A DNA stretch of 64,000 nucleotides from Leisingera thetidis (GCF_025857195.1 NZ_CP109790.1:73681-137680), one strand, 5' to 3'. Counted from the stretch's first letter, positions 53,937 to 63,852 are shown. Notes: a model not told the origin generated them from the sequence alone. A program made the numbers and translations.

Positions 53937-54833
53937 TTAAAAGGCCAGGCTGCGCTCCATTGCCCGGCGGATAATGTCATAATCCTCATCGGAACCTTCC
54001 AGAAAGCCATTCTTGGAGATCCGGCGCACAATTTCTTCGTTTTCCGACGCCAGCATCACCTTGCGCATCGCTGCCAGCACGTTCTCCGGCATGTCCGATG
54101 CGGCCAGCCAGGGCTTGGTCACATTGTCAAAGGACGCGAGCACCCGGATCGGCACGCCCTTGGCCACCAGTTTCTTGTAGGTGCTTTCCTTCAGGGCGCC
54201 CGCGGTGTACTTGCCCGCGCCCACCGCCTCGCCGACCAGGTCATGGCGGCCGAGATAGGCGAAATCATGCAGATCGGCACTGCTGATGCCGGCGTCCAGC
54301 AGATATTCCTGCGCCAGATAGCGGCCGATCGTCGACAGCTCGTCGCCAAAGGCAAAGCTGAGCCCGGCCAGGTCCTCCACCGACTGCACGCTGCTGTCCT
54401 TGTGCACCACGATCACCCCTTTGAACCGCTTGGCGCCGTTCTTGGATTCCATCGCCACAATCCGGATCTCCGGGTTCTCTTTCATCACATGCACGTAGGA
54501 GGCCGGGCCGAAGCGGGCAAAATCCACCTCGCCGCTGGCCAGCTGGCGGATGCCTTCGCCGTATTCCTTGGCAATTTTCAGGCGGATCGAGACCGGCTCC
54601 CCCAGCTCCTCGCTCATCCGCCCGGACAGGAAGGCAAGGAAGGGCTGATACTTTTTGACCGTTACAGTAGGTTTATCCGCCGCATAGGTGCCGAAAACCA
54701 AATCGGTCCCGGCCTGGCCAAAGGCCGGAACAAGCACCGCCAGACCGGCGGCAAGCACCGCCGCCGGAGCGGCTGCCCGCAGTCGTTCCCGGAAAAGCTC
54801 AATGATACCAAAGGTCCACTCAAACAGTTTCAC
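53937..54833 (-). CDS. PhnD/TroA-like periplasmic binding protein (phosphate/phosphonate-type ABC-binding domain)
   Basis: 298 residues, with a signal-anchor-like N-terminus ([23 protein letters not shown]) and the PhnD-type pattern [53 protein letters not shown] place the start at GTG 54833, since AGGAGG lies 8 nt upstream. No permease or ATPase gene is next to it, so it is more likely a sensor partner of the downstream kinase than an importer part. Its ligand is unknown; PhnD-type proteins bind phosphonates, phosphite and other small oxyanions. Confidence 0.82.
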   Translation of the reverse strand: MKLFEWTFGIIELFRERLRAAAPAAVLAAGLAVLVPAFGQAGTDLVFGTYAADKPTVTVKKYQPFLAFLSGRMSEELGEPVSIRLKIAKEYGEGIRQLASGEVDFARFGPASYVHVMKENPEIRIVAMESKNGAKRFKGVIVVHKDSSVQSVEDLAGLSFAFGDELSTIGRYLAQEYLLDAGISSADLHDFAYLGRHDLVGEAVGAGKYTAGALKESTYKKLVAKGVPIRVLASFDNVTKPWLAASDMPENVLAAMRKVMLASENEEIVRRISKNGFLEGSDEDYDIIRRAMERSLAF

Positions 54834-54981
54834 GGTTCTAGCCTCCTGACTGACATCGGCTGGCGGGCCGCTGCACCTCGTTACATGGCACATGGTTAAG
54901 AATACAATGTTAACGCACCTGCAATTCTCGGAAAAATTTTGCGGTTCTTTTATTGTTCACCCGCTATATTAACCATTCAGT

Positions 54982-54998
54982 AAGATTTTCGTAATCTT
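54982..54998. promoter_or_regulatory. Inverted repeat in the binding-protein/fusion-gene promoter gap
   Basis: AAGATT-TTCGT-AATCTT is a perfect 6-bp inverted repeat, 59 bp before the 55057 fusion gene, in an AT-rich divergent promoter gap (54834-55056). It may be an operator of either gene. Confidence 0.4.
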
Positions 54999-55056
54999 TT
55001 AGGCAAATTCGCCATAATTTAGAACTCCAGCTTCAACTGGTTCAACAGGAACTGCC

Positions 55057-58000
55057 GTGCAGAATACCACCTTGCCCTCCAGGACCCGCCGGTCCCTCCG
55101 CCGCTCAGCACAAACCCTTGTGCTCACATCGCTTTTATCAGCGCTTCCCGTTGCGGCCCTTGCCATTCCATCGCCGGAACTGGTAATCGGCTCGGTCTCT
55201 TCTCTGTCGCAGGTCCTGGCCGTGGGAATTGCCATGATTTCCGGCCTCGGCGCTGTCATTGCGGCAAAACTGGGTTTTACGCCCAAACCGGGCAACTCAT
55301 CACGGCGCTACCCGGTCAAGCTGATATCCGTCCTGATCCTGGCGGCCATGGCACTGGCTGCCGGCAACTATTGGCAGTACTCCTCGCACAGCACTGCCGA
55401 GCTGGCAAGACTGCAGGCCACTTTGACGCGGCCGGCGCAGTTTGCCGGCACCAGCATCAAGGACGCCAGCCTCAAGGAGACCAGCTTCTCCAAGCAGGAA
55501 GATCACCCGCTGGCGATGAGCACCACCGACGCCGCGGCAGCGCTCGGGGACGGCTCCACCCTGTTCTATGACATCCGCGAAACCGGCGAGAACGCCATGG
55601 GCACCCTGCCCGGCGCCACCCATATCCGCTTCCCGGATTTCGTCCAGAGCCAGCCGGTGCAGCCGGGCCAGAAGGTCGTGCTGTTCTGCCACAACGGCAA
55701 CCGCTCCTCGGAAACCTGCGCCAAGCTGGCAGCGATGGGCATCGACTGCAGCTTCATCGCCGGCGGTATCGAGAAATGGATCGTCGAGGGCCGCGCGTTC
55801 TCCGACACGGACGTGAAGACCCTCTCCGACCTGCGCGCCATCCCGGACTACCCGGGCAAGGACGTGCTGCTCAGCACCGATGATTTCAAGGCGCTGCTGA
55901 CCACCGAGGACCTGCAGATCGTCGACACCCGCTATCCCGGCGACTTCGAGTCCGGCCACCTGCCCGGCGCCATCAACATCCCGATCCGCAAGATGACCAC
56001 CGCCGACCTGATGGACCGCATCGCCGAACTGGACCCGGACAAGCCCACCATCGCCGCCTGCTATGACCGCCGCAGCTGCTTCATGAGCCAGGTGCTGGGG
56101 CTGGAACTGTCGCAGCAGGGCATCGATTTCCGCGGCCGCTACACCCTGCCCTGGGAGTATTTCATCGCGCCCAAGCCAAAGCCGCATGTGCAGGACTGGC
56201 TGGCCGAGCAGCAGACCGGCCTGTGGGACCGGGCAATCTCGGCCCTGGCCGCGGCCCTGCTGTGGGTGCATGAACGCAGCCATATCCTCTTGGGCCTGCT
56301 GGCGCTGTCCATCGTGACCCGCATCCTGGTGCTGCCCGTCGCCCTGAAATCCGAACGCGACCAGATCATCACCAACGAGACCGCGGACGAGATGAAGGCG
56401 CTGAAGGCGCGCCTTGCCCATGACCCGGTGCGCAAGGCGCGCGCGGTGCAGGCGTTCTACAAGGACAAGGGCCTGACCCCGATGAAGAACCTCACCGCGC
56501 TCTTGTTCCTGCCGGTGATGATGCTGGGCGTCTCTGCGGCACAAGAGGCCAGCGCCAGCCTGCAGACCCCGTTCCTGTGGATGGCCGATCTCGGCGCGCC
56601 CGATCCGCTGTTCATCCTGCCGGTGCTGTTCTGCGCCCTGGCCGCCGTCTACCTGTTGTGGGCCGTTGCCAAGACCAAGCGCCAGAAACTCTTGTGGATG
56701 GTGCTCGGCATGCCCGCCCTGTTTGCCATGGTGTTCACCCTGACAGCGGCGGCCAATGCCTACCTCTGCTTCAGCCTGACGCTGCTGCTGGTGCAGCGCG
56801 CCTATGTCACCGGCATGCACCGCCAGCTGGGCGAAGCGCTGTCGCTGCGCGCCCACAAGCGGCGGCTGGCCAAGCTGCCGCGCGGCGTGATCCCGATGGG
56901 CTACACCGAGGAACTGGCGCATGCCGGCAACAAGGCCCTGCGCCTGTCGATCCTGCGCAACGCCGGCCTGCCGGTGCCCGGCGGCGTCATCGTGCGCTCC
57001 GATGCGATCCACGACTACCGCGAAATGTCCGACACCAAAAAGGACGCCTTCGCCGCCAGGGTCTTTGCCCTCGCAGGCGGCAAACCGGTGGCCGTGCGTT
57101 CTTCCGCCAGCAACGAGGATGGCGCCGATCAAAGCTTTGCCGGCGTCTTTGAATCGGTGCTCGACGTCACCGCGGACAGCATCCGCGCCGCCCTGGACGA
57201 GGTAGTGACCAGTTTCTCCTCGGACCGCGCCGCCAGCTACTCCGGCGAGGGCGGCAGCACCGCCCAGGGCAATATCGTGGTGCAGGAGATGGTGCAGGCG
57301 GAATACGCCGGCGTGCTCTTCACCCAGGACCCGATGGCGCCCGGCATGGCCATGATCGAATGGGTCGAGGGCTGCGGCGAGGACCTGGTGTCCGGCCGCG
57401 TCACCCCCACCAGCTTGCGCTTTGGCCGCTACACCGGCCTGCCCGCGGCGGAAGATCAGGACCAGACACTCGACATGGCGCCGCTGCTGGCGCTTGGACG
57501 CCGGATCGAGGAGACCTTCGGCGCCCCGCAGGACGTGGAATGGGCCTATGCAAACGGTGAGTTCCAGATCGTGCAGAGCCGCGACATCACCACCCTGTCG
57601 CTGGGTACGGAGCAGGAACAGACCCGTCTGGCCGAATGGCGCGGCCTGCTGGACCGCTACGCGGACGCAGACCCGGATCAGACCATCCTCGAACAGGACG
57701 AAATGTCAGAGGTGCTGCCCCGCCCCACCCCGCTCTCCTTCTCGCTGATGAGCGAGCTGTGGGCGCCGGGCGGCAGCGTCGACCTGGCCTGCCGCGAGCT
57801 CGGCGTGCCCTACGGCCTGCCCGAGGGCCGCGACGGCCATCTGGTCAACCTGTTCGGCAAGACCTATGTCGATGTGGCACTGAAACAGGGCATGACCCTG
57901 AAACTCAGCGCTGCCAAGGCCAAGCAGCTGCGCCGGCAGGCGCATCCGATGATCACCCGCTTCCGGGCGGAGGTGATGCCGGAGCTGCGCAACAAGCTCG

Positions 58001-59091
58001 CGGTCTGGAAAGCGGTGGATTACGCCGCCCTGCCCCAGGACAAGCTCTTGGAGGCGATCTCCACTCTCAAGGAGATGTTCATCCGCGACGTCTATCTGGA
58101 AGCGGAAAAGATCAACATCCTGGCAGGCTTCACCATGGGCGAGGCGGGCACCGCTGCGGCCGGCGATCCGGCCCTGCGCGCGCACCTGATGCACGCGGAA
58201 CTGCCGAACGCGCCCTCCAGCCTGCTGGCCTCCTGCACCGGCAAAACCGCCGAGGCCCGCGCCCTGCAGCTGATGGGCCACCGCTCGATCTTCGACTACG
58301 AGCTCAGCTCGCCGCGCTACGCGGAGGCGCCGTCGCTGCTCAACTCCCTGCTCGGCAGCGCGGTGGAGCCGATCGGCACCGTGCCGGTCCCGGCCAACCT
58401 GCCGGATGAGCTGGACGATACCATCGGCATCGCCATCGCCTATCAGGACCTCAAGGAACAGGCCAAGCACGAGGCCCTGCGCGTCGTCGCCGAACTGCGC
58501 CGCGCCCTCTTGGCCCTGGGCCGGACCAGCGGGCTGGAGGATCTGGTGTTCAGCCTGACCTTCGACGAGGTGCTGTCCGGCAACTGGCAGGACCCTGCCG
58601 CCCTGCGCGATCTGGCAGAGGCGCGCGCCGCAAAAGAGGCGCTGCGCAAGAAATCCGCGCCCTCCGCGGTCACCCTCAGCTTGCGCGACTGCGAGCTGCT
58701 GTCGCTCGGCGCCCAGGCGCAGGCAGGCGATGGCACCATGGGCGGCACCTGCGTCGCGGGCAGCGGCAGCGCCACCGCCCGGGTGTTCTGGATGGAGGAC
58801 GACAGCGAGATCGACCCGGCGGCATTCGCCGATTTCCAGGACGGCGACATCCTGGTCTGCCGGATGGTCAACCCGGCCTGGCTGCCTTACGTCCAGCGCT
58901 CCGGCGCGGTGCTCAGCGAGGTCGGCGGCTGGCTCAGCCACATGGCCATCGTCGCCCGCGAAAAGGACGTGCTGATGCTGGTCGCCTGCAAGGGGCTCGA
59001 CAGCCTGAGCCACGGCGCGCAGGTGACCGTCAGCGAAGACGGCTCCATCCAGCCGCTGGAGGAAAAGGGCCTCAAGGTGGTTTCCGCCTGA
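55057..59091 (+). CDS. Rhodanese x2 - YidC-like - PEP-synthase-like ATP-grasp - phosphohistidine fusion protein
   Basis: 1344 residues. Hydrophobic segments lie at about 17-37, 48-72 and 88-106. Rhodanese 1 (about 150-248) has active-site Cys211 in FCHNGNRSSE. Rhodanese 2 (about 270-368) has Cys335 in ACYDRRSCF. A YidC/Oxa1-like core is at 400-590 (LSIVTRILVLPVALKSERDQ; FYKDKGLTPMKNLT). A PEP synthase-type ATP-grasp starts at about 615 (RSSASNEDGADQSFAG at 681-696). The swivelling phosphohistidine domain is near the C-terminus (GGWLSHMAIVARE, His1295). The PEP-binding barrel is absent, resembling rifampin phosphotransferase-type layout. The reaction is unknown. Confidence 0.82.
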   Translation: MQNTTLPSRTRRSLRRSAQTLVLTSLLSALPVAALAIPSPELVIGSVSSLSQVLAVGIAMISGLGAVIAAKLGFTPKPGNSSRRYPVKLISVLILAAMALAAGNYWQYSSHSTAELARLQATLTRPAQFAGTSIKDASLKETSFSKQEDHPLAMSTTDAAAALGDGSTLFYDIRETGENAMGTLPGATHIRFPDFVQSQPVQPGQKVVLFCHNGNRSSETCAKLAAMGIDCSFIAGGIEKWIVEGRAFSDTDVKTLSDLRAIPDYPGKDVLLSTDDFKALLTTEDLQIVDTRYPGDFESGHLPGAINIPIRKMTTADLMDRIAELDPDKPTIAACYDRRSCFMSQVLGLELSQQGIDFRGRYTLPWEYFIAPKPKPHVQDWLAEQQTGLWDRAISALAAALLWVHERSHILLGLLALSIVTRILVLPVALKSERDQIITNETADEMKALKARLAHDPVRKARAVQAFYKDKGLTPMKNLTALLFLPVMMLGVSAAQEASASLQTPFLWMADLGAPDPLFILPVLFCALAAVYLLWAVAKTKRQKLLWMVLGMPALFAMVFTLTAAANAYLCFSLTLLLVQRAYVTGMHRQLGEALSLRAHKRRLAKLPRGVIPMGYTEELAHAGNKALRLSILRNAGLPVPGGVIVRSDAIHDYREMSDTKKDAFAARVFALAGGKPVAVRSSASNEDGADQSFAGVFESVLDVTADSIRAALDEVVTSFSSDRAASYSGEGGSTAQGNIVVQEMVQAEYAGVLFTQDPMAPGMAMIEWVEGCGEDLVSGRVTPTSLRFGRYTGLPAAEDQDQTLDMAPLLALGRRIEETFGAPQDVEWAYANGEFQIVQSRDITTLSLGTEQEQTRLAEWRGLLDRYADADPDQTILEQDEMSEVLPRPTPLSFSLMSELWAPGGSVDLACRELGVPYGLPEGRDGHLVNLFGKTYVDVALKQGMTLKLSAAKAKQLRRQAHPMITRFRAEVMPELRNKLAVWKAVDYAALPQDKLLEAISTLKEMFIRDVYLEAEKINILAGFTMGEAGTAAAGDPALRAHLMHAELPNAPSSLLASCTGKTAEARALQLMGHRSIFDYELSSPRYAEAPSLLNSLLGSAVEPIGTVPVPANLPDELDDTIGIAIAYQDLKEQAKHEALRVVAELRRALLALGRTSGLEDLVFSLTFDEVLSGNWQDPAALRDLAEARAAKEALRKKSAPSAVTLSLRDCELLSLGAQAQAGDGTMGGTCVAGSGSATARVFWMEDDSEIDPAAFADFQDGDILVCRMVNPAWLPYVQRSGAVLSEVGGWLSHMAIVAREKDVLMLVACKGLDSLSHGAQVTVSEDGSIQPLEEKGLKVVSA

Positions 59092-59112
59092 TCCAAGCAG
59101 CACCGAAAGCAT

Positions 59113-59147
59113 AAGCCCCCGCGCCACAAGGCAGCGGGGGCTTTTTT
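59113..59147 (+). terminator. Rho-independent terminator of the fusion gene
   Basis: AAGCCCCCGC (59113-59122) and GCGGGGGCTT (59134-59143) form a perfect 10-bp stem with an 11-nt loop, followed by a T-run, 22 bp after the stop. It is the clearest terminator in the window. Confidence 0.93.
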
Positions 59148-59367
59148 AACCTTATTGTCTGGCCGCAGGCCGGGCAGCGCCCGACCCTCCCCCCGGGAGG
59201 GCGCTTTGCAACCTCCCGGCATACGCACCGTTGTTTCTGTTGTTGGGATTTTCCCCATTTGATGGGTCTCCAATGCCCTCCCAGGCTCGGGCGCTGCCCT
59301 CTCCGCCTCACCTCTTGCATCCATGACAAAGATTGCCATATTCTGTCCCAGCGAAAGGAGCCCGCCC

Positions 59368-59604
59368 ATGGCCACCATGAACGTCTCCCTGCCGGACCAG
59401 ATGAAAACTTGGGTCGAGGAACAGGCCCGCGCCGGCACCTATGCCAATTCCAGCGACTACGTCCGCGACCTGATCCGCCGCGACCAGGCCCGCGCCGCCG
59501 CCATTGGCGAGCTGCAAGCCGCCATCGATGCAGGCCTCGCCAGCGGCCCGGCAGAGGCGCTGACAGCCGAAGGTTTCAAGGCCACCATGCGCCGCAATGG
59601 CTGA
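59368..59604 (+). CDS. parD: ParD-like antitoxin
   Basis: 78 residues with a ribbon-helix-helix N-terminus (MNVSLPDQMKTWVEEQARAG; NSSDYVRDLIRRDQAR), typical of ParD antitoxins, which bind DNA and neutralise ParE. AAAGGAG precedes the ATG at 59368. It overlaps the toxin gene by 8 bp. Upstream 59148-59367 carries a promoter region and no other gene that I can support. Autoregulation is expected by family knowledge. Confidence 0.88.
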   Translation: MATMNVSLPDQMKTWVEEQARAGTYANSSDYVRDLIRRDQARAAAIGELQAAIDAGLASGPAEALTAEGFKATMRRNG

Positions 59605-59911
59605 ACCGCGCTGGCGGATCCGCCCCGCCGCCCGCGCCGACCTCGCCGCGATCTGGCGCTATGGCACTGAGACCTGGGGCGAGGCACAGGCGGATGCCTA
59701 TGCCGACAGCCTGTTTGCCCTGTTCGACCTGCTCGCGGATGTCCCGGAACTGGCCCGCGAACGCCCCGAGTTCACACCCCCGGTCCGCATCCACCCCACG
59801 GGCGCGCATCTGGTGATCTACCGGCTGGAGCAGGGACGCCCCGACATCCTCCGCATCCTGCACGCCCGCCAGGATCTCATGGCTTATCTCTCCGAACAGA
59901 CCCGCACATAA
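59597..59911 (+). CDS. parE: ParE-like toxin (RelE/ParE superfamily)
   Basis: 104 residues. WRIRPAARADLAAIWRYGTETWG and the C-terminal HLVIYRLEQGRPDILRILHARQD are typical of ParE. ParE-type toxins act on gyrase in studied cases. It follows the antitoxin with the usual overlap. Placement near a replication initiator is consistent with plasmid stabilisation, which is an inference. Confidence 0.88.
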   Translation: MAEPRWRIRPAARADLAAIWRYGTETWGEAQADAYADSLFALFDLLADVPELARERPEFTPPVRIHPTGAHLVIYRLEQGRPDILRILHARQDLMAYLSEQTRT

Positions 59912-59951
59912 CAGCCGTTCCGCCCTTGCCATTTTCCGCACATCTGCTCTG

Positions 59952-60872
59952 ATGCGGCGCATGGACCCGCATCTCGACCCCAAACAGACCGCCCGGCTGA
60001 TCCAGCACCTCAAGGACCGGATGGAGCAGCTGCCGCCCAAGCTGAAGACGGCGGCAAAATACGTGATCGACAACCCCGGCGACTTCGGCCTCGACACGGT
60101 GCGGGTGTCGGCCCGGAAAACCGGCATCAGCGCCAACGGATTTGTCCGCCTCGCCCAGCATCTGGGCTATGACAGCTTTGAATCCTTCCGCGCCCCCTTC
60201 CGCGCCGCCCTCACCACCCAGCGCGACGCGGATCTCGGCCAGGACTGGCTGGACCGCATGGCGGATCAAGGCCCGGCAAGCGCGCTGCAGGCCGCTGCCG
60301 CCCGCAACCAGATCAACATCACCTCGCGATCGCTGCGGCTGATGACAGCGGAACGGACGCAAGCCATTGTCGATGCACTGTTGTCCGCCCGCCGCAGCTA
60401 TGTCACCGCCACCCGCTCCTCATATGCACTGGCCTATTATTTCCATTACGTGGGCCGCATGGCGCTGCCTTCGCTGGAACTGGTCCCCCGCCACATGGGC
60501 GCCGCTCTGGATGACCTGCTGGACATTGGCCCCGATGACTGCCTGATCGCCCTCACCTTCGCCCCCTACTCCGCCGGCACCATCCAGGCGCTGCGGCTTG
60601 CCGGCGCGCGCGGCGCAAGGGTGATCCTGATCTCCGACAGCGAGGTCATCGCCCCCGGCCTCCGCACCGACCACGTTCTGGCGGTCGCTGCCGGCTCGCT
60701 GCATCCCTTCGGCGCCGTCGGAGGCGCCATGGCGGTGCTGGAATGCCTGCTCACCCATCTGATTGCAGCCGGCGGCGAGGACGCGCTCAGCCGGATCGCC
60801 GCCTATGACGCCCTGCGCCAGGACAGTGGCGCCTATTGGAGCGGCCCGAAACTGCCGCGGGCGGGGGGGTGA
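59952..60872 (+). CDS. RpiR/MurR-family transcriptional regulator with SIS domain
   Basis: 306 residues. The N-terminal RpiR helix-turn-helix (LPPKLKTAAKYVIDNPGDFGLDTVRVSARKTGISANGFVRLAQHLGYDSFESFR) is followed by a sugar-isomerase (SIS) domain (SYALAYYFHYVGRMA; DCLIALTFAPYSAGTIQALRLAG; ARVILISDSEVIAP). Such proteins sense phosphosugars. The start could be 59952 or 59961. It stands alone, between parDE and a minus-strand gene; no sugar pathway genes are linked except the nucleotide-sugar dehydrogenase at 61381. Confidence 0.9.
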   Translation: MRRMDPHLDPKQTARLIQHLKDRMEQLPPKLKTAAKYVIDNPGDFGLDTVRVSARKTGISANGFVRLAQHLGYDSFESFRAPFRAALTTQRDADLGQDWLDRMADQGPASALQAAAARNQINITSRSLRLMTAERTQAIVDALLSARRSYVTATRSSYALAYYFHYVGRMALPSLELVPRHMGAALDDLLDIGPDDCLIALTFAPYSAGTIQALRLAGARGARVILISDSEVIAPGLRTDHVLAVAAGSLHPFGAVGGAMAVLECLLTHLIAAGGEDALSRIAAYDALRQDSGAYWSGPKLPRAGG

Positions 60873-60879
60873 CCCCGCT

Positions 60880-61314
60880 TCATACATCCCCGTCAATGAA
60901 CGGGTTCTGCGCCTCGTACTCGTCCCGCGTGACCCGCTTGTGGCTGCCCTCCAGCCGCAGCGCCGCCATCGCCCGGTCGGCATAGATCTCCGACCTGAGC
61001 GGCCAGCCCAAGGCGGCATCGAACAGGCCCGGCATCAGGTCATAAGGCGCGCCTTCCTCATCCACATCCCGCATCCACAGATGCGAGCCGCAGGTGCTGC
61101 AGAACGCCCGCTCGGCAAAGGCGGTGGAGTGATAGCGCACAGCCGGCCCCTCCACCGTCACCGCCTCCGCGGCCGCCTCGAAACACAGGAACAGCCCGCC
61201 GGTCCAGCGCTGGCACAGCCGGCAATGGCAGGCGCCTGCGCGCGGATCATGCGCCCCCTCAACCCGGATTTTCACAGCGCCGCACAAACAGCGGCCTTCC
61301 AGAACGTCACCCAT
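60880..61314 (-). CDS. GFA-family (glutathione-dependent formaldehyde-activating-like) zinc protein
   Basis: 144 residues. Zinc ligand pattern: GRCLCGAVKIRVEG, CHCRLCQRWTGG and FCSTCGSHLWMRD, the seven-cysteine arrangement of GFA/CENP-V proteins. AAGGAGG lies 8 nt before the ATG at 61314. GFA itself was described as forming S-hydroxymethylglutathione, but most members have no assigned function. Its 3' end nearly meets the RpiR gene (convergent, 7 bp). Confidence 0.87.
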   Translation of the reverse strand: MGDVLEGRCLCGAVKIRVEGAHDPRAGACHCRLCQRWTGGLFLCFEAAAEAVTVEGPAVRYHSTAFAERAFCSTCGSHLWMRDVDEEGAPYDLMPGLFDAALGWPLRSEIYADRAMAALRLEGSHKRVTRDEYEAQNPFIDGDV

Positions 61315-61380
61315 CACGGACCTCCTTGCCGACAAGGCAAGGTTACAGCAATTCGGGTCCCAAGGGGAGATTTCGCCCGA

Positions 61381-62655
61381 TCAGAGCCGCAGATCGGCCT
61401 CGTCAGGCGCCAGCACGTATTTCAGGTCATAGACCAGCGCGCCCTTGCCCCCCAGGGCCCGGATTGCCGCCGCCCCCATCCCGCGGAACTCGGAATGCGC
61501 CACTGCCAGAACCACCCCGGCATAGGCCCCCTGCCCCGGCTGCTGCACCAGCGTCAGGCCGTATTCCGCCCGCGCCTCCTCCGGGTCCGCATGGGGATCA
61601 AACACATCCACCGCAACCCCGTATTCCTGCAGGCTGCGCACCACGTCGATCACCCGCGTGTTGCGCAAATCCGGGCAGTTCTCCTTGAACGTCAGCCCCA
61701 TCACCAGCACCCGCGCGCCCGCCACCGGCAGGCCGCGCTTCAGCATCGCCTTGACCATCTCGCCCGCAACATAGGCGCCCATGCCGTCATTCAGCCGCCG
61801 CCCGGCCAGCAGGATCTCCGGATGATAGCCCAGCTGTTCCGCCTTGTGGGTCAGGTAATAGGGATCCACCCCGATGCAGTGCCCGCCCACCAGCCCGGGC
61901 CGGAACGGCAGGAAATTCCATTTGGTTCCAGCGGCTTCCAGCACCGCCTCGGTGTCGATCCCCATCCGGTTGAAGATCTTGGCCAGCTCGTTGACCAGCG
62001 CGATGTTGATGTCCCGCTGGCTGTTCTCGATCACCTTGGCGGCCTCCGCCACCCGGATGCTTCCGGCCTTGTGGGTGCCCGCCGCCACCACCTCGCGGTA
62101 CAGCGCATCGACCCGTTCCGCCACCTCCGGCGTCGAGCCCGACGTCACCTTGACGATATCCGCCAGCCGCCGCGCCTTGTCGCCGGGATTGATCCGCTCC
62201 GGGCTGTAGCCGGCAAAGAAATCCCGGTTGAAACGGAGCCCCGAACGCGCCTCCAGCAGCGGCACGCAGTCTTCCTCGGTGGCGCCGGGATAGACGGTGG
62301 ATTCATAGATCACCAGATCGCCCGGTTTCAGCACCCCGCCGACAATCGCCGAGGCCGCCAGCAGCGGGCTCAGGTCCGGGCGGTGGCTGGCATCCACCGG
62401 CGTCGGCACGGTGACGATGTAGATCGAGCACTCCGCAATCTCTGCGGGGTCCGAGGTGAAGCGCAGGAACTCCGCCGCCGCCAGCTCCTGGCGGTCCAGC
62501 TCGCGGGTGCGGTCCTCGCCCCGGCGCAGCCCGGCGATGCGGCCCGGATCGATGTCGAACCCGACGACCTCCCGGTGCCGCCCGAAGGCCGCCGCCAAGG
62601 GCAGCCCCACGTAGCCAAGGCCGATGACACAGATCTTGTCCTGCACGCCGCTCAT
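61381..62655 (-). CDS. UDP-sugar dehydrogenase (nucleotide-sugar dehydrogenase, TviB/WecC type)
   Basis: 424 residues with the N-terminal Rossmann motif [38 protein letters not shown], and catalytic cysteine in [12 protein letters not shown], with [19 protein letters not shown] in the C-terminal domain. The family oxidises C6 of UDP-GlcNAc/GalNAc-type sugars to the uronic acid for capsule or exopolysaccharide. AAGGAG precedes the ATG at 62655. No glycosyltransferases are next to it in the window, so its polymer is unknown. Confidence 0.9.
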   Translation of the reverse strand: MSGVQDKICVIGLGYVGLPLAAAFGRHREVVGFDIDPGRIAGLRRGEDRTRELDRQELAAAEFLRFTSDPAEIAECSIYIVTVPTPVDASHRPDLSPLLAASAIVGGVLKPGDLVIYESTVYPGATEEDCVPLLEARSGLRFNRDFFAGYSPERINPGDKARRLADIVKVTSGSTPEVAERVDALYREVVAAGTHKAGSIRVAEAAKVIENSQRDINIALVNELAKIFNRMGIDTEAVLEAAGTKWNFLPFRPGLVGGHCIGVDPYYLTHKAEQLGYHPEILLAGRRLNDGMGAYVAGEMVKAMLKRGLPVAGARVLVMGLTFKENCPDLRNTRVIDVVRSLQEYGVAVDVFDPHADPEEARAEYGLTLVQQPGQGAYAGVVLAVAHSEFRGMGAAAIRALGGKGALVYDLKYVLAPDEADLRL

Positions 62656-62716
62656 TCCGGGCCGCTCCTTGTTCCTGCGGGCCTGGTCACGCCAAGCCCC
62701 CTGCCCGCCCACATAA

Positions 62717-62749
62717 GCCCCTGCCCCCAAGAGGTTCAACCGCAGGGGC
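62717..62749 (-). terminator. Hairpin between the initiator and the dehydrogenase gene
   Basis: GCCCCTGC (62717-62724) and GCAGGGGC (62742-62749) form a perfect 8-bp inverted repeat with a 17-nt loop, 12 bp after the initiator stop on the minus strand. Confidence 0.45.
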
Positions 62750-62761
62750 GCAGTTTCGGCC

Positions 62762-63445
62762 TCACGCCTCGACAACAATGGCGGAGACCCCGCCATCCAC
62801 ATCGCGGCAGGCGGCCAGCAGCCGCGGCATCAGGTGCGACATCACATAATTGGCATGGAACCGGCTCGGCGCCGTCAGCACCAGCCGCCCCCCGGCCCGG
62901 CCGCCACGCTCCAGGCCCTGGATCCAGGACGCATAATTCGCCGGGTCCTCCGCATGCAGCACCGCCTTGGCCAGGCTCCATTCGCTGCCGTCCGAGACAT
63001 CCGGCGCAGGCGGTGCCGCGCCGGGGCGCAACGGCACCACATTCGGCGCGGGCGCGTCACTGCTCTGCATCCGGTGTTCGAAATCCGGCCCCACCGCGCC
63101 CCAGCGGTCCTGCGTATCCGCCAGCAGCCGTTCCAGATCGATGCCGTATTCGGTGACCCGCCCGCGGGCGCCCTGGCGTTTCACCACCAGCCAGCCCATG
63201 CCGCGCAGCTTGGCCATCTCGCGCTTGACCGTGCGCTCATCCACATCCCACAGCCGGGCAATCTCGCGCTGCCCGACCGCCAGCTCATCGCGCGGCCAGT
63301 TGTAGCGGGCGGTCATCAGTGTCATGAACCGCAGCACCAGCTTCTGCGCCCCCTTGCCCTGGCCAAGCGCATAGGCCCCCATCGCCGTGAGGATGTCATA
63401 CTTCAATGCAGAGGCGTTGCGCCCCGCAGGCCGTTTGGCAAGCAT
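62762..63445 (-). CDS. DnaA-like plasmid replication initiator
   Basis: 227 residues. An N-terminal winged-helix region ([70 protein letters not shown]) is joined to a C-terminal domain like DnaA domain I ([42 protein letters not shown]). No AAA+ ATPase is present. This is the form of the DnaA-like replicases known on Rhodobacterales plasmids. The start has no strong Shine-Dalgarno. The upstream gap is rich in repeats and looks like the origin, and a strong ribosome binding site at the right edge (63990) may begin a partition gene. Confidence 0.78.
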   Translation of the reverse strand: MLAKRPAGRNASALKYDILTAMGAYALGQGKGAQKLVLRFMTLMTARYNWPRDELAVGQREIARLWDVDERTVKREMAKLRGMGWLVVKRQGARGRVTEYGIDLERLLADTQDRWGAVGPDFEHRMQSSDAPAPNVVPLRPGAAPPAPDVSDGSEWSLAKAVLHAEDPANYASWIQGLERGGRAGGRLVLTAPSRFHANYVMSHLMPRLLAACRDVDGGVSAIVVEA

Positions 63446-63778
63446 TGCTGCCCCCGTTTCTTCCTCCCCTGCCTGTCCAGGCCGGGATATGCTGCCTCAA
63501 GTGGGTCCAGCGGGTTTCACCGGAACCTGCGCTGGCCGGTTTAGCTCCGAACTCAACGCTATTCGTTTGTTGTATCTGATTTGCGTCCGGAATTCCGATT
63601 CTGTCAAGCGCCGGCGGGAATTGAATTCAGACCCAATCCCTTTTTCGAAAGAAAAATCGGTATCAATGGTATGGGGGGACATCCTGTCTGTCCCCTATTT
63701 CGCCGGAAATGTCCCCCAATCTGCTGTGTCCGGGGCCGGAGTGTCCCCCTAAATCTGGCCTGCGGACACCAGAAAAAT

Positions 63779-63838
63779 CCAATGAAACGAATCGTTTGGC
63801 GGGCGCCTCCCGAATCGGTTCCGCCCTTGTTTCATTGG
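63779..63838. repeat. 10-bp inverted repeat, possible partition or initiator site
   Basis: CCAATGAAAC (63779-63788) and GTTTCATTGG (63829-63838) are perfect inverted repeats 40 bp apart. GAATCG occurs twice between them. In such plasmids a compatibility-specific palindrome anchors partitioning, so this is a candidate; no binding data exist. Confidence 0.55.
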
Positions 63839-63852
63839 GCCATCTGCAGATG

